Shown here piece by piece: positions 53,345-63,051 of a stretch of 64,000 nucleotides of DNA (the first letter of the stretch is position 1; each line of letters opens with the position of its first letter). The stretch lies in contig NZ_WTYL01000002.1 in assembly GCF_009828115.1 (NCBI RefSeq), positions 124,001 to 188,000 on the forward strand, read 5' to 3'. The position numbers were made by a program, and so were the translations under genes. The stretch is from Allopontixanthobacter sediminis. Its GTDB lineage: Bacteria; Pseudomonadota; Alphaproteobacteria; Sphingomonadales; Sphingomonadaceae. The notes beneath the pieces are model-generated. The model had not been told where the DNA came from and searched no databases. It saw only the letters and a program-made list of their open reading frames with translations.

Positions 53345-54664
53345 ATGGTTCATGTACCCAGCCTGCAACACGCGTTCGCCGAGGGGATCCCGGATGGGGA
53401 TCTGATTGAGGATTCGCGGATCGACAGGATCCTTGGCGCAGTGCGCAATCATCTCGGGGTCGAGATCGCCTTTGTCGCCCGCTATGTCGATGACGACCGC
53501 GAGCTGATGCACGTCAGTTCCGACCTCGACCTGCCGATGGGCCCGGGTTACCGGGAGCCGAAGGAAAACGGCTATTGCTGGCATGTGCTCCAGGGCAATC
53601 TGCCCGAATTGATCCAGGACCCGGCTGACTTTCCGATGACGCAGGACCTGGCAGTCACCCATATGCTGCCAGTCGGCTGCCATCTCAACGTCCCGCTCCG
53701 GCTGTCCGACGGAACCGTCTACGGCAGTTTCTGCGCGCTCAGCCGAACCCCGGACCGGAGCATGACCGAACGCGATGTGGGTGTGCTGCGGGCCTTCGCC
53801 GCACTGGCGACCGAACAGATCGAAAGCAACCTGGAGGTCGATGTCCGCCGGTCCGCCTTGCAGAACACCATCGGCAAGCTGATCGACGGCAAGCGGCTGA
53901 CGATCTTCCACCAGCCGATCCACTTCCTGGCGGACAACCTGCCTGCCGGGGTGGAATGCCTTGCCCGCTTTCCCGACGCGGGCACGCGCGGGCCGGACTG
54001 CTGGTTCAACGAAGCCGACGAGATCGGCATGGGGGTGGAGCTGGACATGCTCGCCGTCCGTTCCGCACTGGCGACGCTGCCCTATGTGCCGGCCAGGCAT
54101 TACATGTCGATCAACGCCTCCCCCGCCACGATCATCTCGGGCGCGCTGGAACTGGCGCTGGCGGATCACGATGGATCACAGCTGGTTATCGAAGTTACCG
54201 AACACCAGGAAGTCACCGACTTCGCTGCGCTGGCAAAGGCCCTGCGAACACTCAGCCCCAAGGCGCGGATCGCCATCGACGATGTCGGCGCAGGATATGC
54301 CGGTATGCGCCATATCGTCGATCTGGCGCCCGATATCCTCAAGCTCGACATGAGCCTGACGCGCGACATCTTCCGCGATCCGGCCCGCCGGGCGCTGGCC
54401 GGTGCGCTGGTTAAATTCTCCGAAGAAATCGGCTGTTCGCTGGTCGCCGAGGGTATCGAATGCGCCGCCGAACGCGATATTCTGGCGGATCTCGGGATTA
54501 CGTATGGCCAAGGCTATTTCTACAGCCCGCCGCTGCCGGTCGTCGCCTCGCAGCAGCTCCTGCTCGGGGTGGAATGCGGTGAAGTAACGACCACCGCCAG
54601 CCTGCCGGGAACCGGCGGTCACAGCACCGGGGTGACGGTCGGGAACCTGCGGCTTCAGGCCTGA
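53345..54664 (+). CDS. GAF-EAL cyclic-di-GMP phosphodiesterase-like protein
   Basis: 439 residues: GAF domain at about 20-165, EAL domain at about 180-410. The EAL signature reads ECL (E204), but the catalytic set looks complete: N257, E286 region, D312-D313 (DDVGAGYAG), K333, E369 and Q389. So hydrolysis of c-di-GMP is likely. There is no membrane segment and no GGDEF domain. The GAF domain may sense a small ligand or light; no chromophore cysteine is obvious. It appears monocistronic. Confidence 0.9.
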   Translation: MVHVPSLQHAFAEGIPDGDLIEDSRIDRILGAVRNHLGVEIAFVARYVDDDRELMHVSSDLDLPMGPGYREPKENGYCWHVLQGNLPELIQDPADFPMTQDLAVTHMLPVGCHLNVPLRLSDGTVYGSFCALSRTPDRSMTERDVGVLRAFAALATEQIESNLEVDVRRSALQNTIGKLIDGKRLTIFHQPIHFLADNLPAGVECLARFPDAGTRGPDCWFNEADEIGMGVELDMLAVRSALATLPYVPARHYMSINASPATIISGALELALADHDGSQLVIEVTEHQEVTDFAALAKALRTLSPKARIAIDDVGAGYAGMRHIVDLAPDILKLDMSLTRDIFRDPARRALAGALVKFSEEIGCSLVAEGIECAAERDILADLGITYGQGYFYSPPLPVVASQQLLLGVECGEVTTTASLPGTGGHSTGVTVGNLRLQA

Positions 54665-54671
54665 CGTAGAG

Positions 54672-55682
54672 CTATAGCCACTTCCATTTCCAGAACAGTA
54701 ACAGCTGGACCATAAAGATACCCAGGCATAGCGCGACCACGATCCAGAACGCGTGGTCACTTGCGACCCCCGGCATGCCCCCGACGTTTATCCCGAGCAA
54801 GCCGGTGACGAAACTCAGCGGCAGGAAAACCGCCGCGACTATCGTCAGCAGGTAGTTCGTCCGGCCGGACCGGGCGACAGCGCGCGCGCGCAGTTCGTCC
54901 TGCACCATCACCGCGCTTTCCTTGCTGATATTTATATCGTCGAGATAGCGGCGCAGGCGTTCGATGGTTTCGAAGATCTCGCGCCGGTCATGCTCTTCGA
55001 ACCATTCTGGCGCATCGCGGGAAATCGATTCAAGCGCTTCGTGCTGAGGTCCCATATGGCGCTGCAGGCCCAGACAGTTGCGCCGGATCACGGAGATTTC
55101 TTCCAGCACCTGCTCCGCGCTTTCCCCGGTATCGGCTTCTTCCAGCGCGTCGATATGGGCGTTCATATCGACGATCGACCGGTTCATCCGCATGATCATG
55201 AATTCGACCAGGGAAGTGACCAGCGCGCCTGCATCGCTGGGTCCGGTCCCCGCATCGATCAGCGCCAGCGTATCGCGCGGCGTCTGCAGCGGGTTGCGGC
55301 GAAGCGTAATCAGGCGCTTGCCGTCCGACCACAGCTGCATCGAGACCATGTCTTCCGGCTGGGCACCGGGATTGAAATTGATCCCGCGCAAGGTCGAGAC
55401 CAGCGTGTCCCCTTCGCGAAACGCACGCGGTCTCGTCTCGTCGCTGACCAGCAATTCCGCCGTCGTGCGGGAGATGCCGAGTTCGCTCTGGAGCAATTCG
55501 CTCACCCCCGGGCGGCTGCGATTGAGGTGGACCCACAGGACTTCGCCCGGCGCCCCCGGTTTCCATTCCAGCGCCTGCGCCCAGTCGATCGGGCGGCCCC
55601 CGCCTTTTCCGTCGAGAACCCGGCCGAACAGCAAGGGCGTGGGGCCAAGGCCGGCGTCGGTCAGGAATACAGCTTCGGTCAT
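54672..55682 (-). CDS. ZntB/CorA-family divalent metal transporter
   Basis: 336 residues from ATG 55682 (AGAAGG box 5-10 nt upstream); the open frame upstream is not coding. A large cytoplasmic N-terminal domain (1-270) is followed by two C-terminal membrane helices (about 275-295 and 310-330). The pore motif reads GIN, with INVGGMPG after it, as in ZntB rather than the GMN of CorA. ZntB moves Zn2+ (and Cd2+). It is convergent with the EAL gene and divergent from ispG. Confidence 0.88.
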   Translation of the reverse strand: MTEAVFLTDAGLGPTPLLFGRVLDGKGGGRPIDWAQALEWKPGAPGEVLWVHLNRSRPGVSELLQSELGISRTTAELLVSDETRPRAFREGDTLVSTLRGINFNPGAQPEDMVSMQLWSDGKRLITLRRNPLQTPRDTLALIDAGTGPSDAGALVTSLVEFMIMRMNRSIVDMNAHIDALEEADTGESAEQVLEEISVIRRNCLGLQRHMGPQHEALESISRDAPEWFEEHDRREIFETIERLRRYLDDINISKESAVMVQDELRARAVARSGRTNYLLTIVAAVFLPLSFVTGLLGINVGGMPGVASDHAFWIVVALCLGIFMVQLLLFWKWKWL

Positions 55683-55825
55683 TGGGCCTTCTTGCGGATT
55701 ACACCGCACTAGACAATGCACATTTGCGCGGGGCAATTGGCGCTTGCCGGGCCGCAGTTTCCGGGAGAAATCTCCGCCGCGAACTTGGCCTTCCACCTGA
55801 AACCTATTCAATCTATAAGGCGGGC

Positions 55826-56962
55826 ATGTCATCAATCAGACCTTGGCGCGACATCGAACGCCGCAAGAGCCGCCAGATCATGGTGGGGAACACCCCCGTG
55901 GGCGGGGATGCGCCGATTACCGTGCAGACCATGACCAACACGCTGACGTCCGACGCGGCCGCCACCATCGACCAGATTCGCCGCTGCGAAGATGCCGGGG
56001 CGGATATTGTGCGGGTGTCCTGCCCCGACGTCGAAAGCACCGCGGCGCTCGGCCAGATCGTCCGCGCGGCGAAAATCCCGATCGTGGCGGACATCCATTT
56101 CCATTATAAACGCGCCCTCGAAGCCGCCGATGCCGGCGCCGCCTGCCTGCGGATCAATCCCGGCAATATCGGATCGAGCGAACGGGTCGCCGAAGTGGTT
56201 CGCGCCGCCAAGGCCAACGGCTGCGCAATCCGTATCGGGGTCAACGCCGGCAGTCTCGAAAAGGACCTGCTGGAAAAATACGGCGAGCCTTGCCCCGAAG
56301 CGCTGGTCGAAAGCGCGCTCGACCACATCAAGCTGCTGCAGGACCACGATTTCCACGAATACAAGGTCGCGGTAAAGGCCAGCGACGTGTTCCTCGCAGT
56401 TGCAGCCTACCAGCAACTCGCCGACGCGGTCGATTGCCCGCTGCATCTGGGTATTACCGAGGCCGGCGGGCTGATCGGCGGGACGGTCAAATCCTCCATC
56501 GGAATGGGCAATCTGCTGTGGGCCGGGATTGGCGACACGATCCGGGTCTCGCTGTCGGCCGAACCGGAAGAAGAAGTCCGCGTCGGTTTTGAAATGCTCA
56601 AGGCGCTGGGTCTCAGGACCCGCGGCGTGCGGGTCGTATCCTGCCCGTCCTGCGCGCGGCAAGGCTTCGATGTCATCCGCACCGTCCAGGCGCTGGAAGA
56701 ACGGCTGCAGCACATCAAGACACCGCTGTCGCTGTCCGTCCTCGGCTGCGTGGTCAACGGCCCCGGCGAAGCGCGCGAAACCGACATCGGCATCACCGGC
56801 GGCGGCAATGGCAAGCACATGGTCTACCTGTCGGGGGTTACCGACCATCATGTGCAATCCGGCGTCATGCTCGACCACATTGTTGAACTGGTCGAGGCAA
56901 AGGCGGCCGAAATCGAGGCCGGGATGACCGATGCCGACAATTTGACCGAAGCCGCGGAGTAA
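55826..56962 (+). CDS. ispG: IspG (GcpE), HMBPP synthase
   Basis: 378 residues from ATG 55826. N-terminal TIM barrel ([38 protein letters not shown]) and C-terminal [4Fe-4S] domain with cysteines in [11 protein letters not shown] and [13 protein letters not shown]. It makes 4-hydroxy-3-methylbutenyl diphosphate in the MEP isoprenoid pathway. The stop overlaps the start of the next gene (TAATG), so it leads a coupled operon of four or more genes. Confidence 0.97.
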   Translation: MSSIRPWRDIERRKSRQIMVGNTPVGGDAPITVQTMTNTLTSDAAATIDQIRRCEDAGADIVRVSCPDVESTAALGQIVRAAKIPIVADIHFHYKRALEAADAGAACLRINPGNIGSSERVAEVVRAAKANGCAIRIGVNAGSLEKDLLEKYGEPCPEALVESALDHIKLLQDHDFHEYKVAVKASDVFLAVAAYQQLADAVDCPLHLGITEAGGLIGGTVKSSIGMGNLLWAGIGDTIRVSLSAEPEEEVRVGFEMLKALGLRTRGVRVVSCPSCARQGFDVIRTVQALEERLQHIKTPLSLSVLGCVVNGPGEARETDIGITGGGNGKHMVYLSGVTDHHVQSGVMLDHIVELVEAKAAEIEAGMTDADNLTEAAE

Positions 56963-57681
56963 TGCGGGCCACATTCGTTCGCCTGGTTCAGACCCTGCGC
57001 GACGGTGTTTCACTGTTCTGGCTGGCTCCGGTGATCGTCGCCCTGATCGTCGTTCCCGAATTCATCCAGCATGTTGCCGAAATCCGGATCGGCATGTTCG
57101 ACAGCAAGGAAGCCTTCAGGGCCATGGCCGATGATCCGCGCCGGATGGTGTGGGGTTATCTGAAGCTTGCCGGCCTGTTGCTCGCTATCCTGGCTGCCAC
57201 CCGGTTTTGGGGTGCGCGTTCCCGAGGCGAGAAATGGTGGGACCTGCGTACGATTGCCTGGGCAAATCTTGCCCTTGCGCTGGTCCTGATCATCGTCACC
57301 GGAATACCCAGCATGGCGCTTGGCCCGGTTATCGGAGATGACGCGGCGGGAATTCTGGGCGTGGTCATCAGCATCGCCACACTGCCCCTTATTGCGTTGC
57401 TGGTCGCGGGCCTTGTTGGCGACCGGCAGGCCAGCTTGAAATCCGTGTTTCGAACCGGCTGGCTCGCGTCCCTGCGGATCCTGGTTTTCGCTGCGGTTGC
57501 GTGGGTGCCGTTACAGTGGCTCCACGGCAAAAATCACGATTGGGCTCTCGGCGCGGACAGTTCGATTGTCTGGTCTCTGATGATTTTCGACGCGCTTGTG
57601 GTGGGTTTGCTGGCAGCAATAGCCGGGACCGCCTTTCATCATGGCTACGAAGCGGACCGTTTGCAGGTAGAACCATCATGA
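56962..57681 (+). CDS. Membrane protein of unknown function
   Basis: 239 residues with six predicted membrane helices (about 18-36, 66-80, 96-116, 128-152, 170-184 and 200-222). I recognise no family. It overlaps ispG and the following flavoprotein gene (ATGA at 57678), so it is firmly inside the operon. The C-terminal ten residues are hydrophilic. No catalytic motif is visible. Confidence 0.75.
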   Translation: MRATFVRLVQTLRDGVSLFWLAPVIVALIVVPEFIQHVAEIRIGMFDSKEAFRAMADDPRRMVWGYLKLAGLLLAILAATRFWGARSRGEKWWDLRTIAWANLALALVLIIVTGIPSMALGPVIGDDAAGILGVVISIATLPLIALLVAGLVGDRQASLKSVFRTGWLASLRILVFAAVAWVPLQWLHGKNHDWALGADSSIVWSLMIFDALVVGLLAAIAGTAFHHGYEADRLQVEPS

Positions 57682-59126
57682 CCGCGCCAGAGACCGACTA
57701 CCTGATCATCGGCGCTGGTGCTGTCGGGTTGGCCTTCGCCGATACGTTGCTGGACGAAGACCCGGACTGTCACATCACCTTCGTGGACAAGCACGCGAAG
57801 CCCGGCGGCCACTGGAACGATGCTTATTCGTTTGTCGCGTTGCACCAGCCATCGGCGTTCTACGGCGTCAATTCGATGGAATTCGGCGATGATACGGTGG
57901 ATCTGTCCGGTCCGAATAAAGGCCTGTTCCCCCTCGCCAGTGGAGCCGAAGTGTCCGCCTATTTCGTGCGGCTGATGAACCGCCGCCTGCTGCCAAGCGG
58001 CCGGGTGAGCTATCACCCGCTGTCGGAATATCTCGGCATGGAAGACGGGGTGGCCCGCTTCAGGTCGATCCTGTCGGGCAAGGAAAGCCACGTGACGGTC
58101 CGCCGCAAGCTGGTCGACGCGACCTTCTACAAGACCTCGGTCCCCGCCACGCACACCCGCAAGTTCGACGTGGCCGATGGCACCCCGCTAGCCATTCCCG
58201 GGCAGCTGCCCGATTTGTGGATGCGCGGAGATGATCTGCCCGGACATTACGTCATCCTCGGCGCGGGCAAGACGGCGATGGACGCCGGCGTCTGGTTGCT
58301 GGAAGCCGGGGTGGAACCCGACCGGATCACCTGGGTGCGGCCGCGCGATTCCTGGCTGATCAACCGGACCTATACCCAGCCGGGCCCGGATTTCTTCGAG
58401 GCAGTGATCGAAAGCCAGATCGCCCAGCTAAACGCCGCGGCAGAAGCGGCCACCGGCGACGAGATGTTCGAAATCCTGGGGCGCGGCGGATACATGCTGC
58501 GCCTCGATCCGTCGGTGAAACCGGAGATGTTCCATTTCGCGACCATCTCGGAAGGCGAAGTCGCCCTGCTGCGCCAGATCACCCGCGTAATCCGTCACGG
58601 CCGCGTCCAGGCAATTGCGCCCGGCATGATGACCTTTGCGGGCCAGCAAGAGACCGTACCGGACGATGCCCTGTTCATCGACTGCACAGCCACGGCGGTC
58701 GATTTTCACGAATACAACGCCCAGCTTCCGCTGTTCGATGGAGACCGGATTACCCTGCTAGCCCTGCACGTTCCGCTGGTTACCCTGAGCGCCGCGGTGG
58801 CTGCGTTTCTTGAAGCGAATTTCGAGGACGACGAGGCAAAGAACGCGCTGGCGCGCCCGGGCCCGCTCACCGACACCCCCAACACCTACGCCCTTGCCCT
58901 GCTGGCCAACATGATGAACCGAGGGGGCTGGTCGCAAAATCCACAGGTCAGCAGCTGGCTGGCGAAATCACGGCTCGACCCGACCGGCCCGACCGTTGCC
59001 GCTCTGGCGCAGGAAGGCAGTCCGAAGCTGGCAGCGCTGGGTCCGTTCAAGGCTGCGATCGCCAAGGGGATCCCCGCCCTTCAGCGGCTCGCGGTGGCCG
59101 CGCGCGCGGAGCATAACGCCAAGTGA
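57678..59126 (+). CDS. FAD/NAD(P)-binding oxidoreductase, monooxygenase-like
   Basis: 482 residues. The N-terminal FAD motif IIGAGAVGLAF (about 9-19) and a GGHWNDAY segment recall flavin monooxygenases; a second dinucleotide motif ILGAGKTAMDAG lies at about 193-204. The rest is conserved in sphingomonads and actinobacteria as an NAD(P)-binding protein of unknown substrate. It is coupled to the upstream membrane protein and the downstream thioredoxin-like gene by 4-nt overlaps. Confidence 0.82.
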   Translation: MTAPETDYLIIGAGAVGLAFADTLLDEDPDCHITFVDKHAKPGGHWNDAYSFVALHQPSAFYGVNSMEFGDDTVDLSGPNKGLFPLASGAEVSAYFVRLMNRRLLPSGRVSYHPLSEYLGMEDGVARFRSILSGKESHVTVRRKLVDATFYKTSVPATHTRKFDVADGTPLAIPGQLPDLWMRGDDLPGHYVILGAGKTAMDAGVWLLEAGVEPDRITWVRPRDSWLINRTYTQPGPDFFEAVIESQIAQLNAAAEAATGDEMFEILGRGGYMLRLDPSVKPEMFHFATISEGEVALLRQITRVIRHGRVQAIAPGMMTFAGQQETVPDDALFIDCTATAVDFHEYNAQLPLFDGDRITLLALHVPLVTLSAAVAAFLEANFEDDEAKNALARPGPLTDTPNTYALALLANMMNRGGWSQNPQVSSWLAKSRLDPTGPTVAALAQEGSPKLAALGPFKAAIAKGIPALQRLAVAARAEHNAK

Positions 59127-59644
59127 GAAGTATCGCGGTGCGGTTCCTGCTGGCGTCCCTCGCCTTGCCGGCATTGGCAAGCTGCGCGACGAGCGACATG
59201 GCCCAGTCCCATCCGGAGGCGCGCGCCTATGTGGCAGGCAGGGACGCGTCTGCCGACCTCAACGCAGGACTGGCCCGGGCGCAGCTAACCGGGAAAAACG
59301 TGCTGCTGGTGATGGGCGCTAACTGGTGCCATGACAGCCGCGCGCTCGCGGGCTGGCTGGAAACGCCCCGCTTTACCGCCCTGCTGGCCGATCGATACGA
59401 GGTGGTTTACGTCAATGTCGGGATGCCGCAAACCAGCGATGGCCATAACGAAGACATCGCCCGCCGGTTCGGGCTGGACGGGATCACCGGTACCCCCGCC
59501 GTGCTGGTGATCGGGCAGGACGGCGTGCTGCGCAATGCCGATACCGCGCAAAGCTGGCGCAATGCGGCCAGCCGGAGCGAGGATGCAATCTTCGACGAAC
59601 TGGCCAGCCTTGCCGCCGAAAAAGCATATTCACCAACCCGATAG
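59123..59644 (+). CDS. Thioredoxin-fold lipoprotein with a single active-site cysteine
   Basis: 173 residues, GTG start. A lipoprotein signal with lipobox ALASC (Cys20) precedes a thioredoxin fold (about 45-165). The active-site region reads NWCHDSRAL, so the second cysteine of CxxC is a serine. The cis-Pro loop is TGTPAVLVI. A monothiol site argues against a normal disulfide reductase and for a mixed-disulfide, peroxidase or structural role. It is the last tightly coupled gene of the ispG operon. Confidence 0.85.
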   Translation: MRSIAVRFLLASLALPALASCATSDMAQSHPEARAYVAGRDASADLNAGLARAQLTGKNVLLVMGANWCHDSRALAGWLETPRFTALLADRYEVVYVNVGMPQTSDGHNEDIARRFGLDGITGTPAVLVIGQDGVLRNADTAQSWRNAASRSEDAIFDELASLAAEKAYSPTR

Positions 59645-59667
59645 GTTTGGTAAGGTAGAGCGGTACC

Positions 59668-60390
59668 ATGAAACGGCGTGAACTTCTTGTAGGCAGTGTG
59701 GCCGCCGGGCTTTCGCTCGGTGCAGGCCTTGTCGGCATACCGCGGGCATTTGCCCAGGCATCGTCGCTGGGGCTCCGTGACCGGAAATTGATGGAGATCG
59801 CGAAGCAGCAGCAGGCGAAGGCCGGCAGCATGCTGTGGCGGACCGATTTCGTCGGGATTGCCGATTTCGGCCTGCGTTCGTCCGAACCGAGGTTTCACTT
59901 CGTCAATCTGGAGGCAGGCAGGGTCGATTCCTATCTCGTCAGCCACGGCGACGGATCGGATCCGGAGCACGACGGCTGGCTGAACTGGTTTTCCAACGAA
60001 GACGGGTCCCATTGCACTAGCAAGGGCGCCTATATGACCTACGGCTGGTACACTGGTCGGTATGGCACCTCGATCCGGCTCGAAGGGCTGGATGCGACGA
60101 ACTCCAACGCGCTGGACCGTGCGATCGTGATGCACCGCGCCAAATATGCGGAACCGGAATTCCTCGCCAAATGGGGCCGGCTCGGGCGATCGAACGGCTG
60201 TTTCGCGATGAGCGACGCCGATTTCAAGCTCGCCTTGCTCCACCTCGGCGGAGGTCGGGTGCTGTACGCCGACAGTCTCGGGCTGCAAGCGGATGGCAGC
60301 GTGATCCCGGAAGACCAGCGGCGCGAAATCGAAGTGCTGATGCCTGAGAACCCCGTCGGGCTCGAGCAGCTCAACCCCGGCGTTTACTAA
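59668..60390 (+). CDS. L,D-transpeptidase catalytic-domain (YkuD_2) protein, Tat-exported
   Basis: 240 residues. A twin-arginine signal (MKRRELLVG) is cleaved near residue 30 (AFAQA). The YkuD_2 domain has His156 (VMHRAKYAEP) and catalytic Cys178 in GRSNGCFAMS. Such proteins are cysteine enzymes of the murein L,D-transpeptidase clan; the YkuD_2 group is poorly characterised. It is 23 nt after the thioredoxin-like gene and convergent with the larger L,D-transpeptidase. Confidence 0.85.
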   Translation: MKRRELLVGSVAAGLSLGAGLVGIPRAFAQASSLGLRDRKLMEIAKQQQAKAGSMLWRTDFVGIADFGLRSSEPRFHFVNLEAGRVDSYLVSHGDGSDPEHDGWLNWFSNEDGSHCTSKGAYMTYGWYTGRYGTSIRLEGLDATNSNALDRAIVMHRAKYAEPEFLAKWGRLGRSNGCFAMSDADFKLALLHLGGGRVLYADSLGLQADGSVIPEDQRREIEVLMPENPVGLEQLNPGVY

Positions 60391-60399
60391 CCCCAGACC

Positions 60400-61812
60400 T
60401 TACGAGATTCGCAGGTCGTCCTCGATCACGATCACCTGCTCGCCGGTAACACGCGCGCGGTTGGGCTGGCGCGGAGCGTCGAAGCTGGCAAGAACCGGCG
60501 CATCCCGGCCATAGATATCGGCAAAGGTCGACAGCTTACCGTCGATATCCTGCGCCATGGTGAAATAGGTGATGTAGACCGGCATCTGCTTCTGGAATGC
60601 GACCTTGGTGTATTCCCCGCCCTTGATCAGGTCGACACCTTCCTGCGCGGTCATGCCGCCCTGAAGGATAGCCAGCGTGATCGCCAGTTCGGTCGCGCGC
60701 TCGGTACGGATGCAACCGTGGCTGAGCGCACGGTTGTCGGTGGCGAACAGATGGCGCGAGGGCGTATCGTGCAGGAAAATCGCATGGCGATTGGGCATGT
60801 CGAGCTTCATCAGGCCAAGCGAATTGCCCGGCCCCGGCTGCTGGACGACCGTTACCCAGCCGTTTTCGCCCTTGGTCGCCTTGTAACCGTTGCTGCGTGC
60901 CCATGACGGGTTGGACAGCACGCGTGCGCCGAGGCCTTCGCCCTTCACGATCGACTGCGGTACCGTCCAGGTCGGGTTGAAAATCACCCCTTCGACACTT
61001 TCCGCGAGCTGCGGGGTAGCGGTCCGGCCCGGCTTGCCGACCACCGTCTTGTAGGTCCGCATGATCTTGTCGTTGACCGTCAGCCGCAGCTGGAATTCGG
61101 GCACATTGGTCATCAGGTACTGGCTACCCAGATCGCGGGCGAGCCAGCGCCAGCGGTCCATGTTGGCCCGTATCATCTGGCGGCGCTTCTTGTTTGCAGC
61201 CGGTGTCTTGGCCAGCTCTTCCTTCAGCCGCGCATAGTCGGGATGTTCCGGATTGATCCGGGCCAGCGTAGCGGCCAGGTCACCGCTCGCCAGGGCGTCA
61301 CCCATCAGTTTCGCGGTCGGATAACGGTCCGCGTCGGGATCGAACACGAACCATTGTTTGCGCGCGTCCATCGGCGTGCGCCCATCGCGCAGGTCCTCGA
61401 CCAGAAAGGCAAAGCTCTGGCTGGCGATCTCGTCCAGTTCCGCGCTCGGCCCCGCCTGGATCGCGGCGCGCAAGGCGACGAGATTGTAATCCACCGGGTC
61501 GAGCCCTTCGGACCCGATACCCTCAATCATGGTCAGCAGCGTCTTGGCGTGCTTCACCGGCCACGGCTGGGTGATCGAAGGAACTTCCTGGACCACTTCT
61601 TCCGAAAAGGCTTCGGCAACCGACTGGGGTTTTGCAGTTTGGCCGGACACCACGACGCCCGTTTCGGCTTCGACCGGCTGGCTCGGGATGGTCCGTTCGG
61701 GCGGAAGAATATCTCTTGGCGCCGATTGCTGCGCGATTACCGCGCCCGGAACCGCCCCGAACCCGGCCAAGGCTGCAGCCGCAAGCAACGAGAAACGCAG
61801 AGAATTCTTCAT
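60400..61812 (-). CDS. L,D-transpeptidase, YcbB/LdtD-like
   Basis: 470 residues from ATG 61812, giving a signal peptide ending near residue 25 (GAVIAQQ). A helical scaffold domain (about 60-220) with a peptidoglycan-binding flavour is followed by the YkuD catalytic domain (about 235-400), with catalytic Cys in the SHGCIR motif. YcbB-type enzymes form 3-3 crosslinks in murein and resist most penicillins. It may be co-regulated with nothing nearby; it stands alone on the minus strand. Confidence 0.91.
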   Translation of the reverse strand: MKNSLRFSLLAAAALAGFGAVPGAVIAQQSAPRDILPPERTIPSQPVEAETGVVVSGQTAKPQSVAEAFSEEVVQEVPSITQPWPVKHAKTLLTMIEGIGSEGLDPVDYNLVALRAAIQAGPSAELDEIASQSFAFLVEDLRDGRTPMDARKQWFVFDPDADRYPTAKLMGDALASGDLAATLARINPEHPDYARLKEELAKTPAANKKRRQMIRANMDRWRWLARDLGSQYLMTNVPEFQLRLTVNDKIMRTYKTVVGKPGRTATPQLAESVEGVIFNPTWTVPQSIVKGEGLGARVLSNPSWARSNGYKATKGENGWVTVVQQPGPGNSLGLMKLDMPNRHAIFLHDTPSRHLFATDNRALSHGCIRTERATELAITLAILQGGMTAQEGVDLIKGGEYTKVAFQKQMPVYITYFTMAQDIDGKLSTFADIYGRDAPVLASFDAPRQPNRARVTGEQVIVIEDDLRIS

Positions 61813-61968
61813 AACAACACTTAGCCCCAATAGCGGAAACGTGTTCGACCTGCCGGTCGAATCGTAAATTAACCCAGATTCAGTCTCTACATCAACTAGC
61901 CAGCCTGTATCTGTGGTGAATCGCGCTGAGTTGGTGACGGCTGGGCCGGTAGCAGATATGGGCGCGGT

Positions 61969-62865
61969 GTGCTGGAATTTCGCGCCTTCATGCCTTTTCT
62001 TGCGGCCTTGGCCGGGGTCGCCTTCCTGTCCCTGATGGACGCTTATATGAAAACCGCTGCGCTGGCTGCCGGAGCGTACAGCGCCGCGGCTTTCCGTTCG
62101 GCCATCGCAGCCTGCATCATCTCCCCGATCTGGCTGGGTACCGGCGGACGGTGGCCAGAACGCAGGGTGCTACGGCTGCATCTGATCCGCGGCACCGTAT
62201 CGGGTTTCATGGCACTCAGTTTTTTCTACGCGCTCACCAAATTGCCGATCGCAGAGGCCATCGCGATCAGTTTTGTCGCGCCGCTGATCACGCTCTACCT
62301 CGCGGCCGTCCTGCTCGGCGAGAAAATCCGGCGCGAGGCGATTATCGCATCTTTGCTTGGACTGGCGGGTACCGGCGTGATCGTCGGCGGACGTCTCGGC
62401 AGCGCCGACTACGACCCCGAAACACTCAAGGGCCTTGGCGCAATCCTGTTCTCGGCGCTCCTTTACGCCTATAATTTCATCATCATCCGCCAGCAGGCTC
62501 AGGTATCCAGCCCGCTGGAGGCGACGACATTCCACAGCGGCGTGGGCGGCGCCGTGCTGCTGGTGTTCGCGCCGTGGTTCCTGACCCTGCCCGCACCTAG
62601 CCCGATGGGGGATATCGCGCTGGCGGCGATCCTGACCCTGCTCGGCTCGCTGCTGATCACGTGGGCCTATGCCCGCGCGGAGGCGCAGGCGCTGGTGCCG
62701 ATGGAATACAGCGGCTTTTTATGGGCCGCGCTGTTCGGCTGGCTGTTTTTCCGCGAACCAATCACCGCCACCACGATATCCGGAACCCTGCTGATCGTTG
62801 CCGGTTGCTGGATTGTCGCCCGGCCGCGGCCTAAAGTCCCGCAAACGGAACAAAGCGCGCTCTAG
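61969..62865 (+). CDS. EamA-family (DMT) transporter
   Basis: 298 residues, GTG start at 61969. Ten hydrophobic segments in two EamA repeats (about 5-135 and 150-285), with the FFYALTKLPIAEA and EYSGFLWAALFGWLFFREP motifs of RhaT/YdcZ-type drug/metabolite transporters. Substrate unknown. The 187-nt gap to aconitase holds no feature I can identify. Confidence 0.87.
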   Translation: MLEFRAFMPFLAALAGVAFLSLMDAYMKTAALAAGAYSAAAFRSAIAACIISPIWLGTGGRWPERRVLRLHLIRGTVSGFMALSFFYALTKLPIAEAIAISFVAPLITLYLAAVLLGEKIRREAIIASLLGLAGTGVIVGGRLGSADYDPETLKGLGAILFSALLYAYNFIIIRQQAQVSSPLEATTFHSGVGGAVLLVFAPWFLTLPAPSPMGDIALAAILTLLGSLLITWAYARAEAQALVPMEYSGFLWAALFGWLFFREPITATTISGTLLIVAGCWIVARPRPKVPQTEQSAL

Positions 62866-63051
62866 CTGTTTGAATGGTTATGAAAACCCGTTGCGAGCGC
62901 CGTTTTCTTGGCATTTTACGCGGGTACCACCCTTGACCAACAGCCCCTGAACGCGCAGTTGCGTGGCAAATATCCCGTCGCCCGCCAATACGCGAACACT
63001 AACCCTGTTTGCAGGCCGGTCGAGCATCCAGATTAAAAGGATCCAGCAGCA

